From Artemia franciscana (Eukaryota; Arthropoda; Branchiopoda; Anostraca; Artemiidae), in NCBI RefSeq assembly GCF_032884065.1, contig NC_088871.1:43634619-43698618 (forward strand): DNA of 64,000 nucleotides, written 5' to 3'. Shown piece by piece: positions 11,440 through 23,824 of this stretch (position 1 is the first letter of the stretch; every line of letters begins with the position of its first letter). The notes beneath the pieces were generated by a model. The model searched no databases and was not told the DNA's origin. It saw nothing but the letters and a program-made list of their open reading frames with translations. The translations under genes were made by a program, and so were the position numbers.

Positions 11440-12420
11440 GCTCATTCCTCGACTCTCACTCCTTACACTAAAGTCTTAAAGTTCTTTAAAAATACTTCTC
11501 ATTGAAAATCAATGACCCTTGTGTTTGAGTGGTCTATCCTGGAGGATCAGGACAAAAAATGAACTCTTGCGTAAAAAGTGAGAATAGAGGAAGGGAAAGC
11601 CCCCTCAGCTAGGCTACATAATAAATTCTCTTCGTTTTAAGTTTTAATGCTGCAGCTTACTTTTAGTTGAAAAAAAACTTTTTTCTTCCATGAAACATTT
11701 CTCCTAAAAAATTCCCTCTGAAACTTTCCTCCCTACGGAAAGTTCTACGTGTTGAAACGATCCCTTCTCCCGTAGAAAAGTTGTCCTTAAAATTTTCCGC
11801 ATATTTCAGAATGACAAATACTATGTGTGAAGAATTAAAGGCCTTTCCCTAGAAACTTCGGAGGGTCTTGTCATACCAAACGCACAATCATTGTACCTTG
11901 CATCTATGCTGAATTAAATGATTATATTAAACATTCGATCAGACGTGTTTGGAGTAAAAAGGGGTGTAGAAATGGGGCTGAATACCATCCAATTATTTTT
12001 CTCACTTAAAAACGGCACTTTGACTTTGGATTTCTGTTCGAACAAGTTATATTCCAATTTTCTATGAGCTTTGGTTTGATACAATCACCCATAGGGAAAA
12101 AAGCAAATAAATGAAAAACACACATCACCGATCTTTGTTCTGTCAATAAACGAAAAATTCCAAATTTTTGTAGATAGAAGCTCGAAACCTCAATAGTAGG
12201 ATTCTCTTATGTACTGAGCCTGGTGGTGTGGTTTTTATTAGGATCGCTTGACTTTTTGGCGTTGTGAACTCCTGTTTTGAAAATCAGGCAAATTATATTT
12301 GGGATCAGTATAAGAAGTCAATTCTTTCCTGGTATCTATTGTTATCAAAATTTTGTCCTTTAGAGTTTCAATTACTATTCTTTCTGTTTTTAATTTAGTG
12401 CTTGAAATTTGAAATAAATA
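11440..12420 (+). repeat. Diverged family A relative
   Basis: Follows the family A order, but with many substitutions and gaps: 'ctcactccttacactaaagt', an arm partner near 11570, 'cgttttaagttttaatgctgc', C-rich blocks at 11700-11800, 'ggtttgatacaatcaccc' near 12070, 'agataggagctcgaaac'-like sequence near 12175 and the 'gtagctattg'-like block near 12330. The terminal hairpin is not recognisable. Confidence 0.6.
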
Positions 12421-12564
12421 TTTACTACAATCACTTATTAGAACGTATCCATTCATAAGTTTTTCACCATCCATCTGGAACCAATAGGAAAGCAGGTCTT
12501 CTCCAAATAGGGTGGGAGAGGTCATACGGAAGAATTAGAAAGGAATCAGTACTTCTTGGGGCAG

Positions 12565-12785
12565 GGCAAAGAATGAAGCTCTGAATAGATTGGGCTGGAG
12601 AAGGAGTTTACACTGCTGTATTGGTCAAAGGCGGCTTCGTAATGCAGCGAGTTGCTGTTAGTGGTAGTAGTAAACACAGCAGAAGCTGTAGATGTAGTAG
12701 CAGTGGTAGTTGCAGTAGTAACAATAGTAGGAGCGGTAGTAGTAGTAGTAGTAGTAGTAGTGGAAGTAATAGTAGTAGTAGCAGC

Positions 12786-12820
<35 letters not shown>

Positions 12821-12839
12821 CAGTAGTAGTAGTAGTAGC

Positions 12840-12870
<31 letters not shown>

Positions 12871-13030
12871 ATAGTAGTGGTAGTGGTAGTAGTAGTAGTA
12901 GCAGTAGTAGTGGTAGTAGCGGTCGTATTAGCAGTAGTAGCAGTAGTAGTAGTCAGTAGTACTAACGGCAGTAATTGTAGTAACAATAGTAGTTTTGTAG
13001 TAATAATAGTAGTAGTAGTAGTAGCATAAG
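12565..13030 (+). repeat. RTE-type 3' stub joined to a long (TAG)n trinucleotide array
   Basis: 12574-12605 reads 'ctctgaatagattgggctgg', matching the terminal coding words (ALNRLGW-type) of the RTE-like fragments at 18530 and 59120. It is followed at about 12655-13030 by an imperfect TAG/TAC/AGC trinucleotide array. The array gives poly-Ser, poly-Val or poly-Thr frames in every direction, which are not genes. The arrangement suggests a retrotransposon tail that expanded as a microsatellite. Confidence 0.65.
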
Positions 13031-13477
13031 TAGTATTAGATGTGTTAGCTAGGCCCCTCCCTCCTCTTTTATTCGGCATTTCCACGGAGAGTATAGTTTT
13101 TACGAGGCACAGTTGACTAAAGAATAGAAACTATTACTTCAAGAAATTATCATTCTTGTATGGTTTACAGTAAAGAGGTATTTTTATCCATTTCTAAACA
13201 TAATTTACATTTAAAAGGTAATAGTTTATTTTTAAAGGTAATAGTTTTCCAATATATAATCATCATAAATATGCTTTAGCTCAAATGTGAGTTGAGTAGG
13301 ACTCTTCAAATTTAATTTGAAAGAGTCAGGTAATGGATATAAGAGACATTACGGTACAAAAAGAAATTTTAAGAAATAACGTAGTAATATATCAATAATG
13401 CAGAGTATGGACCGGAACTGTGGAGGGAGGATTTCAGAACAAATAACAAATTAAAAAGGATGAAACGAGAATCTAAT
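13031..13477. other. Unassigned AT-rich stretch
   Basis: No coding frame, RNA or clear repeat recognised. It has only a short local duplication, 'aaaggtaatagtt', at about 13215-13245. Confidence 0.45.
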
Positions 13478-15225
13478 ATCAAACAGTTCATGGTAACGAA
13501 CTGTAGTAAGGAGCGACCCGGCTCAATAGTAACCGAAACTCTAAGAAATGGAATTGGTCGACACATCCTCTACCTTTCGTAGAACCGCACTGTTCTTCTT
13601 TTAAAACTTAATCAAACAGTTCGTGATAATCTATAATAGCTTATAGTAACCGAAACTCTAAAAAATGGAATTTTGATACCAATAGTTACATCAAAGGAAT
13701 CGCATTTTAATGCTGATTTTAAATATATAAGTTTTATCAAGATCCGTTATACCCATCAAAAGTTACGAGCCTGAGAAAATTTGCCTCATTTTAGAAAATA
13801 GGGGAAACACCCCCTAAAAGTCATACAATCTTAACAAATATCACACCATCAGATTCAGCGTGTCAGATAACCTTGTTGCAGAAGTTCCAAGCTCCTATCT
13901 ATAAAAATGTGGAATTTCGCATTTTTTGCCAGAAGATAGATCACGAATGCGTGTTTATTTGTTTATTTTATTTTTTTTTTTTTTCACCAGGGTTGATCGA
14001 ATCGACTGAGTGGTCCTAAAATGTCGCGATAGGGCTCATTCTAAGGAAAATAGGCCCCCTCCCAAGATCATATTTTCCCAAAATTCTCTAGATCGAAATT
14101 CTGAGATAGCCATTTTATTCGCCATTGTCGAAAAATCTAATAACCATGTCTTTATGGACGATCTACTTCCCCACAGTCCCCGTGGGAGGGGCTGCAAGCT
14201 CCAAACTTTGACCTGTGTTTACATATAGCAATGGTTACTGGGAAGAGTACAGACATTTTCAAGGGTATTTTTTGGTTTAGGGGGAGGGTTGGAGAGGGTT
14301 ACGTGGGAGGATATTTCAATTCGAGGAATTTCTCATGGGGGAAGAGGATTTCAATGAAGGGGGCGCAGGAGTTTCTAGCATTATTTGAAAAAAACAATGA
14401 AAAATAAATATGAAAGGTTTTTTCTACTGAAAGTAAGGAGCAGCATTAAAACTTAAAACGAACAAAAATTATTACGCATATGAGGGGTTTACCTCTTCGT
14501 TATACCTCACTCTTTACGCTAAAGTATTTTTAGTAATTTCAACTATTTATTCTACGGCCTTTGTCATTCAGAGGTCATTCTTAAGGAATTGGGACAAAAT
14601 TTAAGCTTTAGTGTAAAGAGCGAGGTATCGACGAGGGTTGAACCCCATCATATACACAATAAAAACATACGAATATAGTATTTCGTTACGTAAGTTAATT
14701 CGTAAGTAATGTATATTTTTTACCAATGAAAAAGTTTGTAAAAAGTTAAAGTTCTAGTTGCCTTTTCAAGCAATTAAAAAAATGAGGGCGAGTAGGCCTC
14801 CTCCCTCGATACTTTTTTCCCAAAATCTTCTGATTAATTGCAATTAATTAATATGCAAATTTCGTTTTAATTATTTATGCGCGGAGAGCCAAGATCAAAA
14901 CATGCATTAATTCAAAAACGTCCAGAAATTAAATAAAAAAAAAAAACAAGTCTTTTTTTAAATGAAAGTAAGGAGCAACATTAAAACATAAAACGAACAG
15001 AAATTAATCCGTATAAGAAAGGGGCTTTTCCTCGTCAACGCCCCGCTCTTTACGCTAAAGTTTCTTACTGTTTTAAAAATAGAGTTAAGAGAAAGAGTCA
15101 AACTTTAGGGTAAAGAGCGAAGCGTTGAGGAGGAAAAGCCCCTTTCATATACGGAGTAATCTCTGTTCGTTTTAATGTTGCTCCTTACTTTCATTTAAAA
15201 AAACTGTTTTTTATTTAATAGCCAT
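13478..15225 (-). repeat. Family A copy, inverted, with duplicated hairpin end
   Basis: Begins ATCAAACAGTTC at 13478, gives about 80 bp of the hairpin end, then restarts with a second hairpin-end segment at about 13610. It continues through the full unit to the foldback module (about 14940-15220). The doubled end suggests insertion of one copy next to, or within, another, or a local rearrangement. Confidence 0.85.
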
Positions 15226-15334
15226 CATAAGATATGGTTAGGCTTAAATAAACCATTAAATGTTTGTTTTATTAGTTATTTAGGAATGTTTTGCCATGAA
15301 GTTGTAGGCTAACGAATTTTAGCAGAATTGAATA

Positions 15335-15868
15335 AAAAAAATACAAGGTTTTTCAACAGAAATTAAAGAACATCATTAAAATTTAACACTAACATAAATT
15401 ATAAGGTAAATGAGAGGGCATTTTTATTTCCCCCTCCTCAATACCTCACTCTTTGCACTAAAGCTGGATTTGTTTTTCCAATTATTTAAGAATATCTGTT
15501 AGAATAATAAGCTTTTTTAAAAGTTCTAAAAAATACTTTAGTGTAAAGGGCAAGGTATTGAGGAGGGGGTATCCCCCTCATAGAGGTAATAATTTCTGTT
15601 CGTTTTACGCTTTAATGTTGCTACCTACTTTCAGTCGAAAAAAATTGTTAATTTTTTGTTTAATTTCTGATCGATTTCGAAAAATGCCAACAAATCCAGC
15701 TCCTCCTTTATGGTGAATTCCCTTTCCCCACATAGCATCCCTCCATGGAAAGATCCTCCCAAGTAATTCCCCATCAGAAAAATACCCCTAAAAATATATG
15801 TATACTTACCAAACAACCAATAGTATAGTATATAAACATTAGGCAAGGTTCCTTAGATCCATTCAAAT
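15335..15868 (+). repeat. Family A relative, 3'-truncated
   Basis: Holds a diverged foldback ('ctcactctttgcactaaagc' / 'tttagtgtaaagggcaagg') and the following 'tttctgatcg...' and C-rich blocks. It stops near 15865, where the non-LTR retrotransposon remnant begins. Confidence 0.7.
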
Positions 15869-15879
15869 GAACCCTCTCC

Positions 15880-17133
15880 CGAAAAAGTGTGATCTGACTC
15901 TTAGTTTTGACTGATAATCTGGAACGAGTGTGGCAGGCCGAGATCCGGCACTTGAATTCGGTTCGTATATTTTGCAAGCACAAATTCAACCGTGAACTAA
16001 ATCTGCACATGGCAGAAGTGAAAACTAATAGTGCTAACAAAATCGCTGAAAATCTCAATTTGATATGGAAGCTACGTCCTAGTCCTTCTGGTGTTCCGAG
16101 CTCTGGAGTTATTCATGTATAGTTAGTCATTTTTCTAAACAATTAAAGTGCCCTGATAGTAACGCTGAAGTTGAATTTGATAAGGAGATTGAAATTATTT
16201 TTCAGACAAGGCCGAAAACGGGCAGGGTTGTTGTATCGTCTGTTATGATTAAAGATATAGTAAGAAAACTAAAGAAAAAATCATCGTCTGGATACGATGG
16301 GCTTTGTGCACGACATTAAGAATTGGGTAGTACATTGATATTTGAGCATTTAGCTTTGTTATTCAGATGATATTTTGTTCGGGTAGGGGGGGGGTGTGCC
16401 TGATAATCTTTGTATCGGGGTAATTATACCAATTTAAAACGATGGTAAATCAAGCTTTAGTTGTAATTGGGATCGTCCTATTACGGTGTCGAGCGTATTA
16501 TAAAAAATTTTTAAGCTGTTGACTATTCACGATGTTCAGAGGATTTGTAAGATGCCTCCCTTCCAGTTCGGTTTTCTTCGGGGACTTGGGTGCTTCCAGG
16601 CACTGAGATCCCTTTGATCCGTATTGTCAGATTCTGTTGGGAAAGGAGAAATTTTGGTTGTTAGTGCGTATGATATTACTAATGAATTTGGTTCATTGAT
16701 TCATTCACAGGCAATGTTGGAGCTGATTAGGCGTGAGGTTGCAATTGATTTTGTCGGTCCTCTGTTTTATATGTATCGCTACCTAAAGGTGCGCCTCAAA
16801 ATTGAGGGGTCGATCGTGCCGGTTGATATCCCTGTGTATATAGGTATTAAACAGGGCGCAATTACGTCACCGATGGTGTATAATAATGCTACACTGTCAG
16901 CTCAGGATAGTATATCGATTTCGTGGGTTGTAAAAGTGACTTACGCGTCAGTAATATGTTATGCAGATGACTTGCTAAACTCGAGTCGGTCAGTGTCTAG
17001 TCTAGAGGAGAGTTTTAATGTGATTTCAAGTGAATTTAGAAAGATTGGGTTGAATCGCAACGCTGGGAAATCCCAGCCCGAAATGTTGCATGTATTTAAC
17101 TGGAGAGAAAAACCCCACAAAGGCAAGGACTAG
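15880..17133 (+). pseudogene. Non-LTR retrotransposon reverse transcriptase remnant (Jockey/CR1 type)
   Basis: Frames joined across stops give the region before the RT (DNLERVWQAEIRHLNSVRI, NKIAENLNLIWKLRPSPSG), then KLKKKSSSGYDGLCARH (about 16260-16318), FQFGFLRGLGCFQALRSL, and the RT palm: VSAYDITNEFGSLIHSQAM, GIKQGAITSPMVYNNA and the catalytic YADD in VICYADDLLNSS. At least three breaks occur upstream of 16620 (stops near 16120, 16317 and 16430). The final 169-codon stretch is open but is only part of an RT. The endonuclease domain is missing and the 3' part is absent. The element is dead. Confidence 0.85.
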
Positions 17134-17954
17134 GTTGGTAAATAGGCATCTATTCTTTGTTATATGAATTTTTCATTTTTTTAAGGATGCTGCAAACATG
17201 TTAGACTCTGTCTCCTGGCAATTTATTCTCCTGGCTTCATCATAAAGAGTGGATTGTCAAAGAAACTCTGATTAAGGGCTATTCAATGACAAATGTAAAG
17301 ATCATATGTTCTTTTTAAAGGCAAATACTGACAAGAGGCTACACTGATGCCCTTTCAACAACCCAAATGCTCCCTTGTTCAGACCTTTAAAGTCTAAAAC
17401 AATTCTAACCGTACCACCATCTATAGACAAGCTTTTAACCATATAACCGTAATTTATGGTTGAAAGGACCTAAATTCTATTAGTAGAATTACTCCTGAAA
17501 AATATAGTTGAGCTGGGTGACGCAAAGAGGAGAAAATTTTAAATATGGTTTTAAAGTTTGAGGGAAAAATTGGTTTAACAAAAAATCAAACCAGTCCTTT
17601 CTTGCTTGCTTTATTTACCTTTTTTCAATATTTAACCGTTATTTTGATTAATTTTTAAAATTGAAAGTTGAAAAACAAAATGTTTGATGCATTACAAGTG
17701 TTTACGTATTGAAGGTGAATGGGTGTCGGAAGTAACCTACCATGAAGGGTATTTTCAATCGAATGTTTTCAATTTTCTGTGTGAGGGTCAGCTTTGTCGT
17801 CTTGAATTTTGAAGAATTAACTCACCTCAAACGTTAGCTTAAGTTTGTATTTGTAGAAACATCCATATATTTCACATTTCGAAATAAATTTGACTTAGGA
17901 GTAAAGCAGACTATATTTGCCAAGTCGCTAAGACTAGGAGTAACTTAATTTGAA
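17134..17954. other. AT-rich spacer between two retrotransposon fragments
   Basis: No coding frame or repeat recognised. It separates the RT remnant from the RTE 3' fragment. Confidence 0.4.
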
Positions 17955-18555
17955 GAGATAATGCTGGGTAACGAAACGATCGATTAAGTGAACAGCTTCA
18001 GTCACCTAGGTAGTTTTACTAGTAAAAACAGTGGGTGCGGTAAAGATGTTAAAGTATAATCGCCAAGGTCCATAGTGTTGTCATAGTTACAAAAAAGTTG
18101 GGAAGAAAAGGAAGACAAGTCTGCACACCAAGATTAGAATATTAGAAGTATATAGTGATAACAGTGGTCAGGTATGGCTCTGAAATGCGGACGATCTAGA
18201 AACGGGGGAGGATTTGATAGATGTTTTACAGAGAAATTGCCTACGGATTGTTTTGGGTACCCGGCTGACTGAACGTATTCCAAACAGTAGGCTGTACGAA
18301 AAATATGGGACAATCCCGCTTTCCAGGGCTATAATTAGAAAAAGGTTAAGATGGAAAAGACACGTTTTTTGGATGAAGGATGATCGACTTTGAAAGATCT
18401 TCCTTGCCGGGCAAAAGTTCAGGGCTAAACGCAAATAAGGTTGCCCCTAAACTGGGCTGGATGATGTCTTAGGAAATGATATGAAGAAAATAGGCGCATC
18501 TTGGGAAAGTGTAAAAAGGTAGGCTTTAGATAGATTGGGATGGAGGAGGTAATAC
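17955..18555 (+). pseudogene. RTE-like retrotransposon 3' coding remnant
   Basis: Broken frames give LGSFTSKNSGCGKDVK, TPRLEY, YGSEM (about 18173-18190), then the long tail blocks resembling LQRNCLRIVLGTRLTERIPN, SRLYEKYGTIPLSRAIIRK, RLRWKRHVFWMKDDRL and the end ALDRLGWRR at about 18525-18550. These are the RTE-clade C-terminal motifs (YLGS, YGSE, R.RW.GHV.RM, RLGWRR). Stops and shifts occur throughout. It may belong to a different element from the upstream RT fragment, whose motifs look CR1/Jockey-like. Confidence 0.75.
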
Positions 18556-18913
18556 AACTTTTCTTTATTGTTTTCACTGAAATTTCCCATCTTCATACGT
18601 TTGTTTTTCTTATAAAATTATCTCTAATTTAGAAAATTTTATTCGTTAAAACACTAAAAAAAAATTATAAAACTAAAATAATACAACCAAGCATTGACTA
18701 TTTGAAAACATAAGGGAAATTGCGATTGCCTTCGACAAATTTAACGAAGAAATGATTTACAATAGTCTTAAAACACAATTAAATAACATACGTAAAAAAC
18801 TCAGTTGCTATTTGATTCTTTTGAAATAAGAGAAAAGGTTATGCATAGAGGGAGTATTTTCAGACTTACGACAAAAATGATATATCTTTATAATAGCTTT
18901 AATAATAATATCT

Positions 18914-18978
<65 letters not shown>

Positions 18979-20337
18979 TTAGCTTGACACAACAACGACT
19001 ATCTTCAATTTTAAGTCTCGAAACTGATTCAGTGATATATAAATATATATCTTAGCTTAATACAAGAACGACTATCTTTAATTTTAAGTCTCAAAACTGA
19101 TTCAGTGCTGCTAAAATTAAGTTAAAATTTATAATAGTTTAAAACAGCAAGCGCAAATTGAGGAAAACTTGCAAAATTTAAAATCTCGAGCAAGAAGGAA
19201 AGGATAACAAATATGTGAGAGGGAAACTACATTAGATTTGTATTCTGTGGAGAATGCTTAGAGATATTCAAAAAGGGAACGCAAAAAAAATGCCAATGAC
19301 CAATATATTAGCTGTGCAAATATCACAATATTGACGCTGGGTCAGTGAAGTATGTTTAAATACCACAATTTTTTCTTCATCTAATTTAGATACTGATGAA
19401 CCCGTGAGTGTGTTTTTTAAGGTGGACCGGTATTCCCTCTAGTGTTTTCAATGGAGTTTGCTTCAAGATGGACATCAATTGATGTGTTGGCCCAAAACCA
19501 AAAAGAATGGGCAATGAAAATTAAAAAATTTGTTCTTTGAAAATTCAAACTTCGTGTTTTAAATGTTCATTTAGAGCTTCAAAAAACTTTTCACTCTCTT
19601 GGACAGTAAAAAAAAAAAATTCTTTGTTTGTTTAAATAAAAAACTTCTAATTATTTCATTTCAATACAATAAAAAACAATAAAACATTGAATGTTTCGCT
19701 GTCCATCTGTAATGTACCGGGTATATTTACCCGGGTAATGTACCCTGAATCTCAAAATAATTTTTCACTAGAACTTAGAAGTCATTCAGTTTTTAAGCTG
19801 CGGATTTGCAAACTCATAAATGGATTTTGCCACAACTACTATTGTAACCTAACCTGACCTTATCTTCGAGACGTAGCTGGACAACGAATTATGAAGGGGA
19901 TGCCACCACAGAAAAACAGATAGTTTACTTCAAAAAAATTGTATGACTTAAGAACATTTGTTGTTTCCTCCAGCCTAAATTATCTAGAGGAGCCAATCAG
20001 GTTTCAAAAACTAGGATTATTGACTTTCTGCTCTGGCATATTTTTGGAAAAAAATTGATTATATTACGAAAATACTTCACAGACGGAAACTAACTAAATC
20101 AAAGCACACTATTTCTGACAAAAAATAGGAATGCAGTCTGTCTTTACCTCTTTGATGACATTCTCTCTGCATATAACCTGCATATTATTAAATAATAAAA
20201 AAAATCCTTAATTACACCACGAAAATACTTTTATGTACCGTTGTTTTTAAATCTGTGACTGCAAATAATTATCAGATGGATGTAATGTAGCTGAATAAAT
20301 CTATATTTGGAAAATTCGCTCAGCTTCATTATTATAC
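18556..20337. other. AT-rich region with (TA)n array and 73-bp duplication
   Basis: A (TA)n array occupies about 18917-18977. It is followed by two copies of 'cttagcttgacacaacaacg...ctgattcagtg' (about 18976-19037 and 19048-19109), each preceded by TA-rich sequence. An 'aacctaacctgacct' word lies near 19849, and a small CCGGGTA/TACCCGG hairpin lies near 19718-19735. No gene recognised. Confidence 0.5.
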
Positions 20338-21952
20338 TAATTTAAAAAAACAAGTTTTTTAACTGTAAGTAACGAGCGACATTAAAACTTAAAACGAACA
20401 GAAATTGTTCCATATATGAAAGGGGTCGTCTCCTCCTCAACGCCTCGCTCTTTACGCTAAAGTTTTTTTTATTGTCTTAAAAGTAGAGTTGTGAGAAGGA
20501 GTCAAAAAGGAATAATTTTTGTTCGTTTTAAGTTTTAATGTCGCTCCTTACTTGCGGTTAAGAACCTTGTTTTTTTTTAATTTCTGGACGTTTTTTAATT
20601 AATGCATTGATTTTGGCTCACCGAACATGAATAACTAAAACGAAACTTGCATATTTTTTTTTTTTTTGGGGGGGGGGGTAAATGGATTTCTCATAGTTTT
20701 GATCGGGTGATTTTGATAAAGAAGGGGTGGGGGAGGAGGCCTAGCTGCACTCCAATTTTTGGTTACTTGAAAAGGTAACTAGAACTTTTTATATTCTTTT
20801 TTTACAAATTAACTTACGGAACGAGATTCTATACTTGTATATTTTTATTGCGTATATGAGAGGGCTCTCCCCCTCGTCAATATTTCGCTTTTTACACTAA
20901 AGCAATTTGGTACCATTTCTTTAAGAATGACCCCTGAATCACAAAGGCCGTAGAATAAATAGTTGAAATTAATAGAAATACTTTAGCGTAAAGAGCGAGG
21001 TATTGTGGAGTAGACGAGCCCCTTTTTATACTTAATAATTTCTCGTTTTAGGTTCTAATGCCGCTCCTTACTTCCACCTTAAAAAAGTTTTTTTATTTAT
21101 TTTCTCAATAAAATCTCAATCAAATTTTTTTTAAATAATGCTAGAAAATTCGGCAGCTCCTTCATGGACATTTTCTTCCCTCAAGATAAATTAATCCGTG
21201 GAAATATCCTAGCACATAATCCCCTCCTCCAACCCCCCTTTAACGTGAAAAAGTCCCGCTGAAAACGTCTGGACACGCCCCAATAACCATTACCTAATGT
21301 AAACAACGGTCAAAGTTTATAACTTGCTCCCCTCCCCCGGGGACTGTGGGAGATTAAGTCGTCCCGAAAGACATAATTATTAGGTTTTTTGACTATGCTG
21401 AACAAAATGCTATCTCAAAATTTTGATCCAGTGAATTTGGGAAAACAATGAGCGTGGGAGGGGACCCAGGTGCCCTCAAATTTTTGTGGTCCCTTAAAAT
21501 GGGCACTATAACTTTTAATTTCCCTTAGAACGAGCCCTCTCGCGACATTCTAGGACGACTGAGTCGATATGATCACCCCTGGAAAAAAAACAACGAATAA
21601 AACGCATCCGTGATCAGTCTTCTGGGAAAAAATGCAAAATTCCACATTTTGTAGACAGGAGCTTGAAACTTCTTAAGTAGAGTTCTCTGTACGCTGAATC
21701 TGATGGTGTGATTTTCGTTCAGATTCTTTGAGGAGGTGTTTCCCCCTGTTTTCTAAAATAAGACAAAATTTCTTTGGCTCGTAACTTTTGATAATTAAAA
21801 TTAAACTTGATGAAACTTATATATTTCATATCAGCGTAAAAATTCGATTCTTTTGATGTAACTATTCGTATAAAAATTCCGCTTTTTAGAGTTTCGGTTA
21901 CTATTGAGCCGGGCCGTTCCTTACTACAGTTCGTTACCACGACTTGTTTGAT
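20338..21952 (+). repeat. Family A copy, near full length
   Basis: Starts with the foldback module (20340-20590; the right arm is partly deleted around 20500) and contains the internal paired CTTTACACTAAAG/CTTTAGCGTAAAG module near 20885-21000. It ends with gagccgggccgttccttact, the hairpin and TTTGAT at 21952. Confidence 0.87.
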
Positions 21953-22809
21953 TCAGTACCTAAATAAGTTGCATAATTAAGCGAGTAAAATCAAATTTTT
22001 ATTTGAACTTTTTGTCGGTAAGCCTTAAACAAAGGCATCATTTCTTTAGTGTAAAAGCAAAACAAAACATATAGAAAAAGACTAGAAACGTATAAGCTGC
22101 CAACAGAAATAAATAGAAGAAAAATCCTAGTGGCTACTGTCCGTTCAGTTTGAATTGGCACAAAATAGTCAATTTAGTTATTAATTTTTCCAACACTTTG
22201 TCTGATATGTCACAGGAACTTATACATTAGAAAGAGCACGAGGAAAACACAATTTTGTTTGTCGAATTGCAGACAGATATTTGCCATCGAGGAGGTTGCT
22301 AAAAAATAAAGAAATATACATATTAGCACCAAACAGATAACATTTTTGTTCTATCAAATTTTATCGGTTAAGACCATACAGAGGGCTAAAAAATATTGTT
22401 TCAGGAACTATGAGCCAGACATCGATCACAAATGACTTTTTCCAGTAGACACTTTTTAACGGCCTTAGGAGTGCTTCCCTCCTTCTGATAGAATAATAAA
22501 CTATTACGGTAGTTCGGAAAAAGTCTTTGCTAGGTGTTGAGTAAAGATATTAATAATTAAAATTCTTTGATCATAAGCAATATCACCAGAGCAATCCATA
22601 ACCATTAAGCTCTCTCAAGATAAAGTATAACGAGTTTTACAGAATTTTGCAGAACTGTAATATAAAAAACACCAATAAACTATAGCAGGCCTATGCTAAT
22701 TTGGATACTATGACCTTTCATACGGTGGTTAATCATTTTCTTATGCATATACACAATTTGAATGATAAACACAGTTTTTTAAAAAAAAATTAATGTTTAC
22801 AGGCCCTCA
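21953..22809. other. Unassigned AT-rich stretch
   Basis: No similarity to the repeats listed here and no coding frame recognised. Confidence 0.4.
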
Positions 22810-23001
22810 TCACTCCGGCGGGTACTTTGGACTTCGGCCATTGCAGTTGGGCAGTGTTTTCTCGGGCTTAGTGTCATTCAACTAGCTTGGGCATTCGGCC
22901 TCTACAATTAGTTCTCGTATTCTTGGCCCATATTCCTGCTTCTTTCTTTTAATATTCGCTAGTTTCTTTTGACCGTTCTGATGTACAGAAATCCTAGCCA
23001 T
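22810..23001 (-). pseudogene. Small coding-like remnant of unknown origin
   Basis: From an ATG at 23001 the minus strand reads MARISVHQNGQKKLANIKRK, KQEYGPRIRELIVEAECPS, an amber stop at 22884-22882, then in the same frame LNDTKPEKTLPNCNGRSPKY and PPE before tandem TGA stops. The composition is more coding-like than its surroundings and the frame resumes after one stop, which suggests a decayed 3' end of a transposon ORF. I do not recognise the family. Confidence 0.35.
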
Positions 23002-23824
23002 GAGAAAATAAAAATATTTATTACACATTTCCAAGCGCAACTTTTTCTAAACAAAGCTCCACTGTTGAATTCCTTTATTAAAGCATGTAAAAATATTCAA
23101 AAAATAGATATAATATACAAAAATGATACAATTAAAATTTTACAAAAAAAGTTTGAATACCTTAAAAAACTAAATCAATAAGGTAATTGAACAAAATTAT
23201 GATCTGCCATTTATGTAAATGATTTTTTTTACCAAATCGTTACATTTTCATTTCTTACATTTTTCCGTTTGAACTCCTGTAGCCCAAGTTGTATTGTTAT
23301 GGCTCCATGATAATTGGTGTATAGTTTCAAGTTCCTAGTTTGAATATTTTCACTACAAATTTAGATAGCCTAAAATTGACCTTGATTAAAATAGAATTGT
23401 CTAAGCTTACTCACGTTGTGTTTCTGTCCATTTCATATCATCTTCATTTTTTTGTGCGTTGCTTTTTTCTGAGAAGACTAAATTTTTGTCTTGTGGCTGT
23501 TCAGTTTTTATCTTGCGACTGTTCAGATATATCTGCGGCTCGTGGATTTTGAAGCTTGTGGTAGTTTTTTGAATTTCTCCTGCTAAAAAATTAATTATAA
23601 TTGTTGCATGAAAATTTCTTAGCATGACAATAATTAAGGATGCTTGATGTGGAAAATTTCCAGTTCATTTTCGTTTAATAAACCAGCTTTTGTCTTTGCA
23701 AAATGTACAATTTAAGTTCTTTTCATACCCCACAGAGATATAAAAATCCTACTGGATGCATCGGATTTTTGAAAAAATACAATTTTTTGTTAATAAAAAT
23801 AAAAGTTAATCTAAGCATAATTCT
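23002..23824. other. Unassigned AT-rich stretch
   Basis: Short open frames on both strands are low-complexity and overlap each other. No gene or repeat assigned. Confidence 0.4.

Noticed and set aside
12546-13085. Poly-Ser, poly-Val and poly-Thr frames of up to 179 codons
   Set aside because: Produced by a TAG trinucleotide array in three frames; not genes.
19845-19862. Interstitial telomere (AACCT repeats)
   Set aside because: Only about two and a half imperfect units; expected by chance in 64 kb of AT-rich DNA.
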